Shown here piece after piece: positions 23,206 through 30,998 of a stretch of DNA of 64,000 bases (position 1 is its first letter; every line of letters begins with the position of its first letter). This stretch comes from Streptomyces sp. Q6. GTDB lineage: Bacteria; Actinomycetota; Actinomycetes; Streptomycetales; Streptomycetaceae. The position numbers and the translations under genes were made by a program. The stretch covers positions 6,510,001 to 6,574,000 of the forward strand of contig NZ_CP146022.1 of the NCBI RefSeq assembly GCF_036967205.1, read 5' to 3'. The notes beneath the pieces are model-generated. The model made no database searches, was not told the origin of the DNA, and saw nothing but the letters and a program-made list of their open reading frames with translations.

Positions 23206-24870
23206 TCACTCTACGGTCCGGCCCGGCTCGCGCAGCCGGAACCGCTGGAGCTTCCCCGTCGCCGTGCGCGGCAGCGCGTCCAGGAACTCGATCACGCGTG
23301 GGCACTTGTACGGCACGAGTTCCGCCTTCACGAACTCCCGCAGCGCGTCCGCCGTCCCGGTGTCGCGCCGGGCGCCGGGACGCAGCACGACGTACGCGAC
23401 CGCGATCTGCCCGCGCTCCTCGTCGGGCCGCCCGACGACCGCCGCCTCCGTCACGTCGGGGTGGCGCAGCAGCGCGTCCTCGACCTCCGGGCCCGCGATG
23501 TTGTACCCGGCGGAAATGATCATGTCGTCGGCGCGGGCCACGTACCGGAAGTAGCCGTCGGGCTCGCGGACATAGGTGTCCCCGGTGATGTTCCAGCCGT
23601 GCCGTACGTAGTCGGTCTGCCGCTCGTCGGCGAGGTAGCGGCAGCCGACCGGACCGCGCACGGCGAGCAACCCCGGCTCCCCGTCCGGGAGTTCGGTGCC
23701 GTCCGCGTCCACGATCCGCGCCTGCCAGCCGGGCACGGGCAGGCCCGTCGTGCCCGGCCGGATCGCGTCGTCGGCGGCGGAGATGAAGATGTGCAGCAGT
23801 TCGGTGGCGCCGATGCCGTTGATGACGCGCAGCCCCGTCGCCTCCTGCCAGGCGTGCCAGGTCGCCGCGGGCAGGTTCTCGCCCGCGGAGACGCAGCGGC
23901 GCAGCGAGGACAGATCGCGGGGTCCGGTCTCCGCCAGCATCGCCCGGTACGCCGTCGGCGCGGTGAACAGGACCGACACCCGGTGCTCGGCGATCGCGGG
24001 CAACAGCTGCCGCGGGCCCGCCTGTTCGAGCAGCAGCGCCGACGCCCCGGCGCGCAGCGGGAACACGACGAGCCCGCCGAGCCCGAAGGTGAAGCCGAGC
24101 GGCGGACTGCCCGCGAACACGTCGTCGGGGGTGGGCTTGAGGACGTGCCGGGAGAACGTGTCGGCGATGGCGAGCACGTCCCGGTGGAAGTGCATGCACC
24201 CCTTGGGCCGCCCGGTGGTCCCCGAGGTGAAGGCGATCAGCGCGACGTCGTCGGCCGCGGTCGCCACGGCCTCGTACGACGACGGCTTCGCGGCGGCCCG
24301 GTGCAGTAGGTCGTCGGGGCCGTCACCGCCGAACGTGGTGATCCGCAGCCCCGGCGCCTCGGCCTTCGCCAGATCGTCGACCGACCGTACGTCGCACAGC
24401 GCGTGGCCCACCTCGGCGATCTCGCACATCGTGGCCAGCTCGCCCGGCCGCGCCTGCGCGAGCACGGTCACGGCGACGCCGCCCGCCTTCATCACGGCCA
24501 GCCAACAGGCCGCCAGATGGCGGGTGGTGGGGCCGCGCAGCAGTACGCGGTTGCCGGGCACGACACCCAGATCGTCCGTCAGGACGTGTGCGATCCGGTC
24601 GACGGTGACCTGCAACTCCCCGTACGACCACGGGGGTTGTCCGGGGGAGTGGAACGCGGGCCGGTCCGCGCCGAACCGCTCCACGGTCGCGTCGAGGAGC
24701 TCGGCGCCGCAGTTGAGCGGCCCGGAGCGACGCAGCTCGGGCGGGTCGAGGACGAGGCCGGGCCAGAGCGCGGCGGGAGGCAGGTGGTCGCGGGCGAAGG
24801 TGTCGCGGTGGCCCGAGGGTGACAGGCCGGGATGCGGGCTGGTCGTCGGCGGTGTGGATGGGGAGGTCAT
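23206..24870 (-). CDS. aryl-CoA ligase (2-aminobenzoate/benzoate-CoA ligase type)
   Basis: 554 residues from ATG 24870. Adenylate-forming enzyme: TSGTTGRPKGCMHFHRD near 215, PPLGFTFGLGGLVVFPL (aryl-binding region), GIGATELLHIFISA, GYNIAGPEVEDALLRHPDV and C-terminal Lys in TATGKLQRFRL. The HRDVLAIADTFSRHVL and GLGGLVVFPL stretches are those of benzoate/2-aminobenzoate CoA ligases rather than acetyl-CoA synthetases. It would activate an aromatic acid to the CoA ester used by the monooxygenase/reductase at 14.6 kb. Divergent from the acyl-CoA dehydrogenase gene. Confidence 0.85.
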   Translation of the reverse strand: MTSPSTPPTTSPHPGLSPSGHRDTFARDHLPPAALWPGLVLDPPELRRSGPLNCGAELLDATVERFGADRPAFHSPGQPPWSYGELQVTVDRIAHVLTDDLGVVPGNRVLLRGPTTRHLAACWLAVMKAGGVAVTVLAQARPGELATMCEIAEVGHALCDVRSVDDLAKAEAPGLRITTFGGDGPDDLLHRAAAKPSSYEAVATAADDVALIAFTSGTTGRPKGCMHFHRDVLAIADTFSRHVLKPTPDDVFAGSPPLGFTFGLGGLVVFPLRAGASALLLEQAGPRQLLPAIAEHRVSVLFTAPTAYRAMLAETGPRDLSSLRRCVSAGENLPAATWHAWQEATGLRVINGIGATELLHIFISAADDAIRPGTTGLPVPGWQARIVDADGTELPDGEPGLLAVRGPVGCRYLADERQTDYVRHGWNITGDTYVREPDGYFRYVARADDMIISAGYNIAGPEVEDALLRHPDVTEAAVVGRPDEERGQIAVAYVVLRPGARRDTGTADALREFVKAELVPYKCPRVIEFLDALPRTATGKLQRFRLREPGRTVE

Positions 24871-24932
24871 GGCCGGGCGCCCCCTTGTAGTGGGCCGCTG
24901 GCCGCCGCGGTGTCGGGCGGCCGCGCATCGAG

Positions 24933-24972
24933 CGTATCGTGATGGTGACGACAGTCAATGGAGCGCGATACG
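24933..24972. promoter_or_regulatory. inverted repeat in divergent ligase/dehydrogenase promoter
   Basis: CGTATCG at 24933-24939 and CGATACG at 24966-24972, a perfect 7-bp inverted repeat with a 26-bp spacer, centred between the two divergent genes. It is a good candidate PaaX-type operator; PaaX proteins bind spaced dyads. No binding data can be read from sequence. Confidence 0.45.
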
Positions 24973-25029
24973 GTTCCGTGAGGGCCGGAGGCGAAGCGGC
25001 GCCGCCCGCCCGGAGAGGAGCACCGGCGT

Positions 25030-26157
25030 ATGGGCACGTTCTCGCTCGAACCGGAACAGCTCGCCTGGTGTGCGGAGCTGCGCGATCATGCCGCGCGGCG
25101 CCTCGCACCCCTCGCGGAGAAGGGCGAACCGGGCCGCGTCAATCGCCCGCTCGTCGCCGAACTCGGCCAACTCGGCCTTCTGGAGCGCCTGTTCACCTCC
25201 GGCGCGCTCGACCTCTGCCTGATGCGCGAGTCGCTGGCCCGCGTCTGCACCGAGGCGGAGACCGCACTCGCCCTGCAAGGGCTCGGCGCCCACCCCGTGC
25301 ACGCGTACGGCACGCCCGCGCAGCGGGAGCGCTGGCTGCCGGGGGTCCGCGCGGGCGAGACCGTCGCCGCCTTCGCGCTGAGCGAGCCCGGCGCGGGCTC
25401 CGACGCCGCGGCGCTGGCCCTGCGGGCCGCCCGTGACGGCGACGGCTGGCGGCTGACCGGCGAGAAGTGCTGGATCTCGAACGCCCCCGAGGCGGACTTC
25501 TACACGGTCTTCGCCCGCACCACCCCCGAGGCCGGCGCCCGTGGCGTCACCGCCTTCCTCGTCCCCGCCGACCGCCCCGGCCTGACCGGCACCCCGCTCG
25601 ACCTGATCGCTCCGCACGCCGTCGGCGCCCTGGACTTCGGCGGGGTGCCCGTCACCGCGGACGACGTCCTCGGCGAGGTGGACCGCGGCTTCCGTGTCGC
25701 GATGACGACCCTGAACCTGTTCCGCCCCAGCGTCGGTGCCTTCGCCGTGGGCATGGCGCAGGCCGCGCTCGACGCGACGCTGGCGCACACCGCCCAACGG
25801 GACGCGTTCGGCGGCAAGTTGAAGGACCTCCAGGCCGTCGCCCACCAGGTCGCCGACATGGAGGTGCGCACGGAGAGCGCCCGCCTCGCGGTGTACGCCG
25901 CCGCGAGCGCGTACGACGCCGGCGCCCCCGACGTCGTACGCCGCGCCGCCCTCGCGAAACTCCTGGCCACAGAGGCGGCGCAGCACGTCGTCGACACCGC
26001 GGTCCAACTGCACGGCGCCCGCGCCCTGCAACGCGGGCACCTCCTCGAACACCTCTACCGGGAGGTCCGGGCCCCGCGCATCTACGAGGGCGCCAGCGAG
26101 GTCCAACGCGCCATCATCGCCGCGGAGTTGTACCGGGAGCAGGGGGTCGAAGCGTGA
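25030..26157 (+). CDS. acyl-CoA dehydrogenase family protein
   Basis: 375 residues from ATG 25030 (SD GGAGAGGAG). FAD-dependent alpha,beta-dehydrogenation of a CoA thioester: AFALSEPGAGSDAAAL, GEKCWISNAPEADFYTVFA, AQRDAFGGKLKDLQAVAHQVADM and the C-terminal RIYEGASEVQRAIIAAE, where the Glu in YEGAS (about 353) aligns with the catalytic base of medium-chain enzymes. In this operon the substrate is probably the cyclic acyl-CoA left after the monooxygenase/reductase step. It overlaps the Rid gene by 4 nt. Confidence 0.9.
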   Translation: MGTFSLEPEQLAWCAELRDHAARRLAPLAEKGEPGRVNRPLVAELGQLGLLERLFTSGALDLCLMRESLARVCTEAETALALQGLGAHPVHAYGTPAQRERWLPGVRAGETVAAFALSEPGAGSDAAALALRAARDGDGWRLTGEKCWISNAPEADFYTVFARTTPEAGARGVTAFLVPADRPGLTGTPLDLIAPHAVGALDFGGVPVTADDVLGEVDRGFRVAMTTLNLFRPSVGAFAVGMAQAALDATLAHTAQRDAFGGKLKDLQAVAHQVADMEVRTESARLAVYAAASAYDAGAPDVVRRAALAKLLATEAAQHVVDTAVQLHGARALQRGHLLEHLYREVRAPRIYEGASEVQRAIIAAELYREQGVEA

Positions 26158-26567
26158 CGGACACCAACGGCCACCTGCGCCGCGTCAACCCGCCCCACCT
26201 CTCCCCGCCGACCGGCTTCTCGCACGCCGTCACCGCGACCGGCGGCCGCCTGGTCTTCCTCGCGGGCCAGACCGCCCTCGACGCGGACGGCAAGGTCGTC
26301 GGCAGTACGGTTCCCGAGCAGTTCAGGCGCGCCCTGTCGAACCTCCTCGCCGCACTGCACGCGGCGGGCGGCACCGCCGCCGACCTCGCCCGCGTCACGG
26401 TCTACGTCACGGACGTCGCCGCGTACCGGGAGCACGCGCCCGAACTGGGGCGCATATGGAAGGAGTTGGCAGGCCGCGACTATCCGGCGATGGCCGTCGT
26501 CGGCATCGTCCGGCTCTGGGACGAGCAGGCACTGATCGAACTGGACGGCTTCGCCGTCCTGCCGTGA
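26154..26567 (+). CDS. Rid-family protein (YjgF/YER057c), non-archetypal
   Basis: 137 residues from GTG 26154. YjgF fold: GFSHAVTATGGRLVFLAGQT, DADGKVVGSTVPEQFRRALSNL, GGTAADLARVTVYVTDVAAY and YPAMAVVGIVRLWDEQALIELDGFAVLP. Archetypal RidA enzymes hydrolyse enamines/imines using an Arg in a RSxV motif; here that position reads AMAV, so the Arg is missing, as in other Rid subfamilies found in catabolic operons. Translational coupling with the acyl-CoA dehydrogenase suggests it handles a reactive intermediate of the same pathway, for example an enamine from an amino-substituted ring (inference). Confidence 0.85.
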   Translation: MTDTNGHLRRVNPPHLSPPTGFSHAVTATGGRLVFLAGQTALDADGKVVGSTVPEQFRRALSNLLAALHAAGGTAADLARVTVYVTDVAAYREHAPELGRIWKELAGRDYPAMAVVGIVRLWDEQALIELDGFAVLP

Positions 26568-26688
26568 CACCGCGCACACACCGGCCACGCCGCGCCCCGG
26601 ACACACCGCAGTACGCCCAACCCCCGCCCCGGACAGACCGCAACACCCGGCGACGCCACAGCGCCCGGCGACGCCCTAGCATCGGCCC

Positions 26689-27525
26689 ATGACGCTACAG
26701 ACCGAACTCTCCGTAGGTCCGATCGCGTACGACGACACGGGAGGCGACGGCACGCCCGTCGTCCTCCTCCACGGGCTCGCCCAGGACGGCACGGTGTGGC
26801 GACACGTCGTGGACGAACTCGGCGCGTCCGTCCGCTGTATCGTCCCCACCCTCCCGTACGGCAGCCATCGCACACCGCTGCGGCCCGGCGCTCACCTCAC
26901 CCCGCACTCCATGGCGTTGCTCATCGGCGAGTTCGCCGACGCGCTGAAGCTGGGCGACGAGACCGTGTTCGTGGAGAACGACGCGGGCCGTCTCCAGCAG
27001 CTCGCCGCCGAACGCCCCGAGCGGGTCGGCCGCATGGTGATCGCGGGCTGCGAGGCGTTCGACAACTATCCGCCGGGCCCGGCAGGGAAGCTCCTCGATG
27101 TCGCCGCCCGCGTCCCCGGCGGCATCGCGCTCCTCGCGGCGGTCCTGTCCGTCCGCCCGCTGCGCCGGATGCCCGGCACCGGATACGCGGTGATGTCGTA
27201 CCGGCCCGTTCCGCACGAGCTGATCGACCGCTGGGTCGAGCCGCTGCGCAAGGACCCTGCGGCGCGGGCCGTCCTGCTGCGCTATCTCCGCTCGGGTGTG
27301 AGGACGGAGATGATGGAGGCGGCGGACGCCCTGCGGACCTACGACCGCCCCGCGCTCGTCGTCTGGGGCAAGCAGGACAAGATGATGCCCCTCGCGCACG
27401 GCCGCCGCCTGGCCGACCTCCTCCCGCGGGGACGTCTGGTGGAGCTGGACGAGTGCGGCACCCTCATCCCGCTGGACCGCCCCCGCGAACTGGCCGCCGC
27501 CATCAGGGAGTTCGCGACGTCCTGA
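26689..27525 (+). CDS. alpha/beta hydrolase
   Basis: 278 residues from ATG 26689. VVLLHGLAQDGTVWRHV carries the HG oxyanion motif; the nucleophile elbow is VFVENDAGRLQQL, so the nucleophile is Asp98 rather than Ser, as in haloalkane dehalogenase/epoxide hydrolase-like members. RPALVVWGKQDKMMPLAHG provides the acid region, but the usual catalytic His near the C-terminus falls in DECGTLIPLDRP, where no His is visible. That makes hydrolase activity uncertain. TAGCAT at 26677-26682 seven bases before the ATG, with no Shine-Dalgarno, indicates a leaderless message. It converges on the FG-GAP gene with a 10-bp gap. Confidence 0.75.
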   Translation: MTLQTELSVGPIAYDDTGGDGTPVVLLHGLAQDGTVWRHVVDELGASVRCIVPTLPYGSHRTPLRPGAHLTPHSMALLIGEFADALKLGDETVFVENDAGRLQQLAAERPERVGRMVIAGCEAFDNYPPGPAGKLLDVAARVPGGIALLAAVLSVRPLRRMPGTGYAVMSYRPVPHELIDRWVEPLRKDPAARAVLLRYLRSGVRTEMMEAADALRTYDRPALVVWGKQDKMMPLAHGRRLADLLPRGRLVELDECGTLIPLDRPRELAAAIREFATS

Positions 27526-27535
27526 GGGCCTGACC

Positions 27536-29050
27536 TCAGTTCGTCGGGGAGGCGTACACCCGCGGCTTCACCCATCGGGTGGCGTCGAACACCGCCCGGT
27601 CGCGGTCCGAGATCCCGTCCGTGATCCACCAGTGGGTGGGGTCCTCCCCGTAGAGCCCGAACATGCTGTCCGCGCCCCAGGTCAGCACCAGTTCGTCCCG
27701 TCCGTCCCCGTCGAAGTCCGCGGCGCCGTACGGCCGCGCGGGCCGCCGCTCGGCACGGACCTTCTTGCCCTGCGCGCGGGCCGGCCCCTGCCGCGCGACC
27801 TCCACCTGCCGCGCACCGCCCCCGTCACCGATCCCGTCGAGCAGCACCATCGCGTCGAACGTCGGCACGAGGATCCCGTCGCGACCGTCGCCGTCCGGGT
27901 CCGCCGCCACGTACACGAGCGGACTGCTGAACCCGCGGCGGCGCCGGGAGGCCTCGGGCAGCTCCTGGTCGACCGGCGTTCCACCGTCGCCCGGGTAGAC
28001 GGTCAGGGAGCCGTCGACGTCGGGCGCCTCGGTCTCGGCGCCGGGCTCGTCGTTGCGGCTCCCGTCGTCGCCGACGGCCACGTCGCGCCGCCCGTCGCCG
28101 TCGAAGTCGCCGAAGGCGTGGGCGTTGCCCTCACGCAGTTCACGGCCCCGGCCGGTGGTGGGTGCCGTGTAGAGCGTGCTTCCGGTCTGCTCGCCGTCGT
28201 CCCCGTCGTGCGCCAGGAGGGGCGTGACGCGCGGGTGCTCGCCGGTCGGGTCGACGTCGTCGGCGTACAGCGACCCTCCGGACATCGGCAGCGTCCCGGT
28301 GCGGGCGGGCGCCCCCGTCGCCCGGTCGAACGGCCCGTACAGGAGCCACGCCGTGGTTCCCGACACCGCACGTCCGGCCAGGTCGAGTCGCCCGTCCCCG
28401 TCGAAGTCCCCGCGCACCACCGAGTCGAGGCCCGACGCGGCGGCCCGCGCGGGGAGCCGCATGGGTGTCGCCTTCCCGCCGCTGCCGCCGGGACCGCGCG
28501 CGGAACCCCACACCACGTACACGGTGTACCGCTGGGCCGCGTACGTCCCGTCGGTGGCCCGCTCCTTGCCGATGATCGGCAGTGCGAGATCGGCGAACCC
28601 GTCGCCGTCCAGATCGGCGCTCGCCGCGGACCGCGCGTCGACGCCCTCGGGTCGCTCGACTCCCGAGTACGACTCAGCGGCGGGAAGCCCCAGGTCGCTG
28701 CGTCCGTACACGGACCGGGTCGCCGGATCGAGCCCGTGCGAGGACCCGTACACCACCAGCAGCCGCCCGTCGGAGGGCTCCCACTGCGGCTCCCCGCCGG
28801 GGGTCTCCAGCGGCAGCAGCAGATCGCGGTGGCCGTCCCCGTTCAGGTCGTCGGGGTCCTTCGAACCGGTGCCGACGGCGGGGGAGCGGCTCGCGATCGG
28901 CGCGCCGAAGCCCGTCGGACTGCCGCCGGGCGAGGGGGACGTGTCGTTCCCGTCCGCCGAACCGCTCCCGCATCCGGTGAGCAGCGCCAGCGCGCAGCAC
29001 ACGGCGGGCAGGGCGGCGAGGGCGGACAGCCGGAGGGTGGGGCGCGTCAT
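27536..29050 (-). CDS. secreted lipoprotein with FG-GAP (integrin-like beta-propeller) repeats
   Basis: 504 residues from ATG 29050. Lipoprotein signal peptide with lipobox LLTGC (Cys about 27), then a Ser/Gly/Pro linker. At least five calcium-binding loops of the D-x-D-G-D-G-x-x-D class: DLNGDGHRD, DLDGDGFAD, DFDGDGRLD, DFDGDGRRD, DFDGDGRDE, plus a degenerate DPDGDGRDG. Each sits in an FG-GAP blade, so a seven-bladed, Ca2+-stabilised propeller anchored outside the membrane is expected. No catalytic residues evident; binding of glycans or proteins is the usual role. It starts 27 bp after the HTH-MurA gene on the same strand, likely the same transcript. Confidence 0.85.
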   Translation of the reverse strand: MTRPTLRLSALAALPAVCCALALLTGCGSGSADGNDTSPSPGGSPTGFGAPIASRSPAVGTGSKDPDDLNGDGHRDLLLPLETPGGEPQWEPSDGRLLVVYGSSHGLDPATRSVYGRSDLGLPAAESYSGVERPEGVDARSAASADLDGDGFADLALPIIGKERATDGTYAAQRYTVYVVWGSARGPGGSGGKATPMRLPARAAASGLDSVVRGDFDGDGRLDLAGRAVSGTTAWLLYGPFDRATGAPARTGTLPMSGGSLYADDVDPTGEHPRVTPLLAHDGDDGEQTGSTLYTAPTTGRGRELREGNAHAFGDFDGDGRRDVAVGDDGSRNDEPGAETEAPDVDGSLTVYPGDGGTPVDQELPEASRRRRGFSSPLVYVAADPDGDGRDGILVPTFDAMVLLDGIGDGGGARQVEVARQGPARAQGKKVRAERRPARPYGAADFDGDGRDELVLTWGADSMFGLYGEDPTHWWITDGISDRDRAVFDATRWVKPRVYASPTN

Positions 29051-29076
29051 GCGCCCCACCCTCACACCGATGACCC

Positions 29077-30606
29077 TCAGATGTCGCGGAAGATCTCGAT
29101 CTGGGCGCCCACGGAGTTGAGCCGCTCCGCCAGGTCCTCGTAACCGCGGTTGATGACATACACGTTGCGCAGCACCGACGTGCCCTCGGCCGCCATCATG
29201 GCGAGCAGGACGACGACGGCGGGCCGCAGCGCGGGCGGGCACATCATCTCGGCCGCGCGCCAGCGGGTCGGGCCCTCCACCAGCACCCGGTGCGGGTCGA
29301 GGAGTTGGAGGCGCCCGCCGAGCCGGTTGAGGTCCGTCAGGTAGATGGCGCGGTTGTCGTAGACCCAGTCGTGGATCAGGGTCTTGCCCTGGGCCGCCGC
29401 CGCGATGGCCGCGAAGAACGGGACGTTGTCGATGTTCAGCCCCGGGAACGGCATCGGGTGGATCTTGTCGATCGGCGCCTCCAGCTTGGAGGGCCGGACC
29501 GTGAGGTCGACGAGGCGCGTGCGGCCGTTGTCGGCGACGTACTCGGCCGTGCGGTCGTGGTCGAGCCCCATCTCCTCCAGCACCGCGAGCTCGATCTCCA
29601 GGAACTCGATCGGCACCCGCCTGACGGTGAGTTCGGACTCCGTGACGACGGCGGCGGCCAGCAGGCTCATCGCCTCGACCGGGTCCTCCGACGGGGAGTA
29701 GTCGACGTCGACGTCGATCTGCGGCACCCCGTGCACGGTGAGCGTCGTCGTACCGATGCCGTCGACCCGTACGCCCAGGGCCTCCAGGAAGAAGCACAGG
29801 TCCTGGACCATGTAGTTCGACGAGGCGTTGCGGATGACCGTGGTGCCGTCGTGCCGGGCCGCGGCCAGCAGCGCGTTCTCCGTCACGGTGTCGCCGCGCT
29901 CGGTCAGCACGATCGGGCGGTCGGGCGCCACGTCCGGCACCACCTCGGCGTGGTACAGGCCCTCGGTCGCCGTGATGTCGAGGCCGAACCGGCGCAGCGC
30001 GATCATGTGCGGCTCGATGGTGCGGGTGCCGAGGTCGCAACCGCCCGCGTACGGCAGCTTGAAGCGGTCCATGCGGTGCAGCAGCGGGCCGAGGAACATG
30101 ATGATCGAGCGGGTGCGGCGGGCCGCCTGCGCGTCGATGGCGTCCATGTCGATCTCGGCGGGCGGCACGATCTCCAGGTCCACGCCGTCGTTGATCCAGC
30201 GGGTGCGCACGCCGATGGAGTTGAGGACCTCCAGGAGGCGGTAGACCTCCTCGATGCGGGCGACGCGGCGCAGTACGGTGCGCCCCTTGTTCAGGAGCGA
30301 CGCGCACAGCAGCGCCACACACGCGTTCTTGCTCGTCTTCACGTCGATCGAGCCGGACAGTCGGCGTCCGCCGACCACCCGCAGATGCATCGGGCCCGCG
30401 TAACCGAGGGACACGATCTCGCTGTCCAGGGCTTCACCGATTCGGGCGATCATCTCAAGGCTGATGTTCTGGTTTCCGCGCTCGATCCGGTTCACGGCGC
30501 TCTGGCTGGTGCCGAGCGCCTCGGCAAGCTGCGTCTGTGTCCAGCCCCGGTGCTGACGGGCGTCACGGATGAGCTTGCCGATGCGTACGAGGTAGTCGTC
30601 TGCCAT
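29077..30606 (-). CDS. XRE-type HTH fused to MurA-like enolpyruvyl transferase
   Basis: 509 residues from ATG 30606. Residues ~6-60 are an XRE/Cro helix-turn-helix (LIRDARQHRGWTQTQLAEAL, GTSQSAVNRIERGNQNIS). Residues ~75-509 are a full MurA fold: K93-N94 in TSKNACVALL, Cys190 in PYAGGCDLGTRTIEPH at the PEP-binding Cys position, and VYDNRAIYLTDLNRLGG matching the ENR-F/L-NR-G element. MurA makes UDP-GlcNAc-enolpyruvate for peptidoglycan. The catalytic residues look present, so it could be an enzyme, a UDP-GlcNAc/PEP-sensing regulator, or both. Streptomyces also carry an ordinary MurA elsewhere. A dyad directly upstream of its own ATG recurs before aconitase. Confidence 0.9.
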   Translation of the reverse strand: MADDYLVRIGKLIRDARQHRGWTQTQLAEALGTSQSAVNRIERGNQNISLEMIARIGEALDSEIVSLGYAGPMHLRVVGGRRLSGSIDVKTSKNACVALLCASLLNKGRTVLRRVARIEEVYRLLEVLNSIGVRTRWINDGVDLEIVPPAEIDMDAIDAQAARRTRSIIMFLGPLLHRMDRFKLPYAGGCDLGTRTIEPHMIALRRFGLDITATEGLYHAEVVPDVAPDRPIVLTERGDTVTENALLAAARHDGTTVIRNASSNYMVQDLCFFLEALGVRVDGIGTTTLTVHGVPQIDVDVDYSPSEDPVEAMSLLAAAVVTESELTVRRVPIEFLEIELAVLEEMGLDHDRTAEYVADNGRTRLVDLTVRPSKLEAPIDKIHPMPFPGLNIDNVPFFAAIAAAAQGKTLIHDWVYDNRAIYLTDLNRLGGRLQLLDPHRVLVEGPTRWRAAEMMCPPALRPAVVVLLAMMAAEGTSVLRNVYVINRGYEDLAERLNSVGAQIEIFRDI

Positions 30607-30615
30607 AGGGGCAGG

Positions 30616-30633
30616 TTATCTCAGATATGAGAT
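30616..30633. promoter_or_regulatory. dyad TTATCTC-N6-GAGAT before HTH-MurA gene
   Basis: ATCTCA-GATA-TGAGAT is a perfect 6-bp inverted repeat 11-28 bases upstream of the HTH-MurA start codon. The same 12 bases with the same N6 spacing occur upstream of aconitase (31881-31898). Likely autoregulatory operator. Confidence 0.6.
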
Positions 30634-30690
30634 GACGCATTCTGGGGGGTCCATCGGGGTGACGGACCCCCGACGGACCCTGACGGGACG

Positions 30691-30891
30691 TCAGTGACGC
30701 TTGGCGCTGCGGGTGCGACGCCAGCCGAAGGGACCCGGCAGGTCCATCGACGTCGTCCGACGCCCGGTGCTGCTGTGCGTGTGCCGCGGGCCGTGCCGGC
30801 CGCCGCCGGTCGTGACGGACCACGACTTGCGGTTGATGTTGAGCCGGACGCCGGGCAGGATGCGGAAGCTCTTGCGGAACGTGAGCGGCAT
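30691..30891 (-). CDS. DUF4236-like small protein
   Basis: 66 residues from ATG 30891, with GGAGGGG at good spacing on the minus strand. MPLTFRKSFRILPGVRLNIN followed by RKSWSVTTGGGRHGPRHT is the DUF4236 core (F-R-K-S-x-x-x-x-P-G-V-R-x-N-x-x-x-x-x-S-x-T-x-G) seen as small basic proteins in many bacteria. The C-terminal RRTRSAKRH is strongly basic. Function unknown. Two tandem dyads precede it. Confidence 0.75.
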   Translation of the reverse strand: MPLTFRKSFRILPGVRLNINRKSWSVTTGGGRHGPRHTHSSTGRRTTSMDLPGPFGWRRTRSAKRH

Positions 30892-30914
30892 GACGGATTC
30901 CCCTCCGTGGTCCC

Positions 30915-30966
30915 TCCGTACTTCCCTTCGTACGGATGCGTCGGTCCGTACTTCTCTTCGTACGGA
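30915..30966. promoter_or_regulatory. two tandem 22-bp dyads before DUF4236 gene
   Basis: TCCGTAC-N8-GTACGGA at 30915-30936 and again at 30945-30966, period exactly 30 bp. The N8 spacers differ by one base (TTCCCTTC, TTCTCTTC). Located 24 bp upstream of the DUF4236 start, between it and the MBL gene stop. Most likely a pair of repressor/activator sites; the hairpin potential also allows a terminator for the MBL gene. Confidence 0.65.
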
Positions 30967-30998
30967 TACGAGAAGGCGGGTACCCGGGACCGTGCCGA

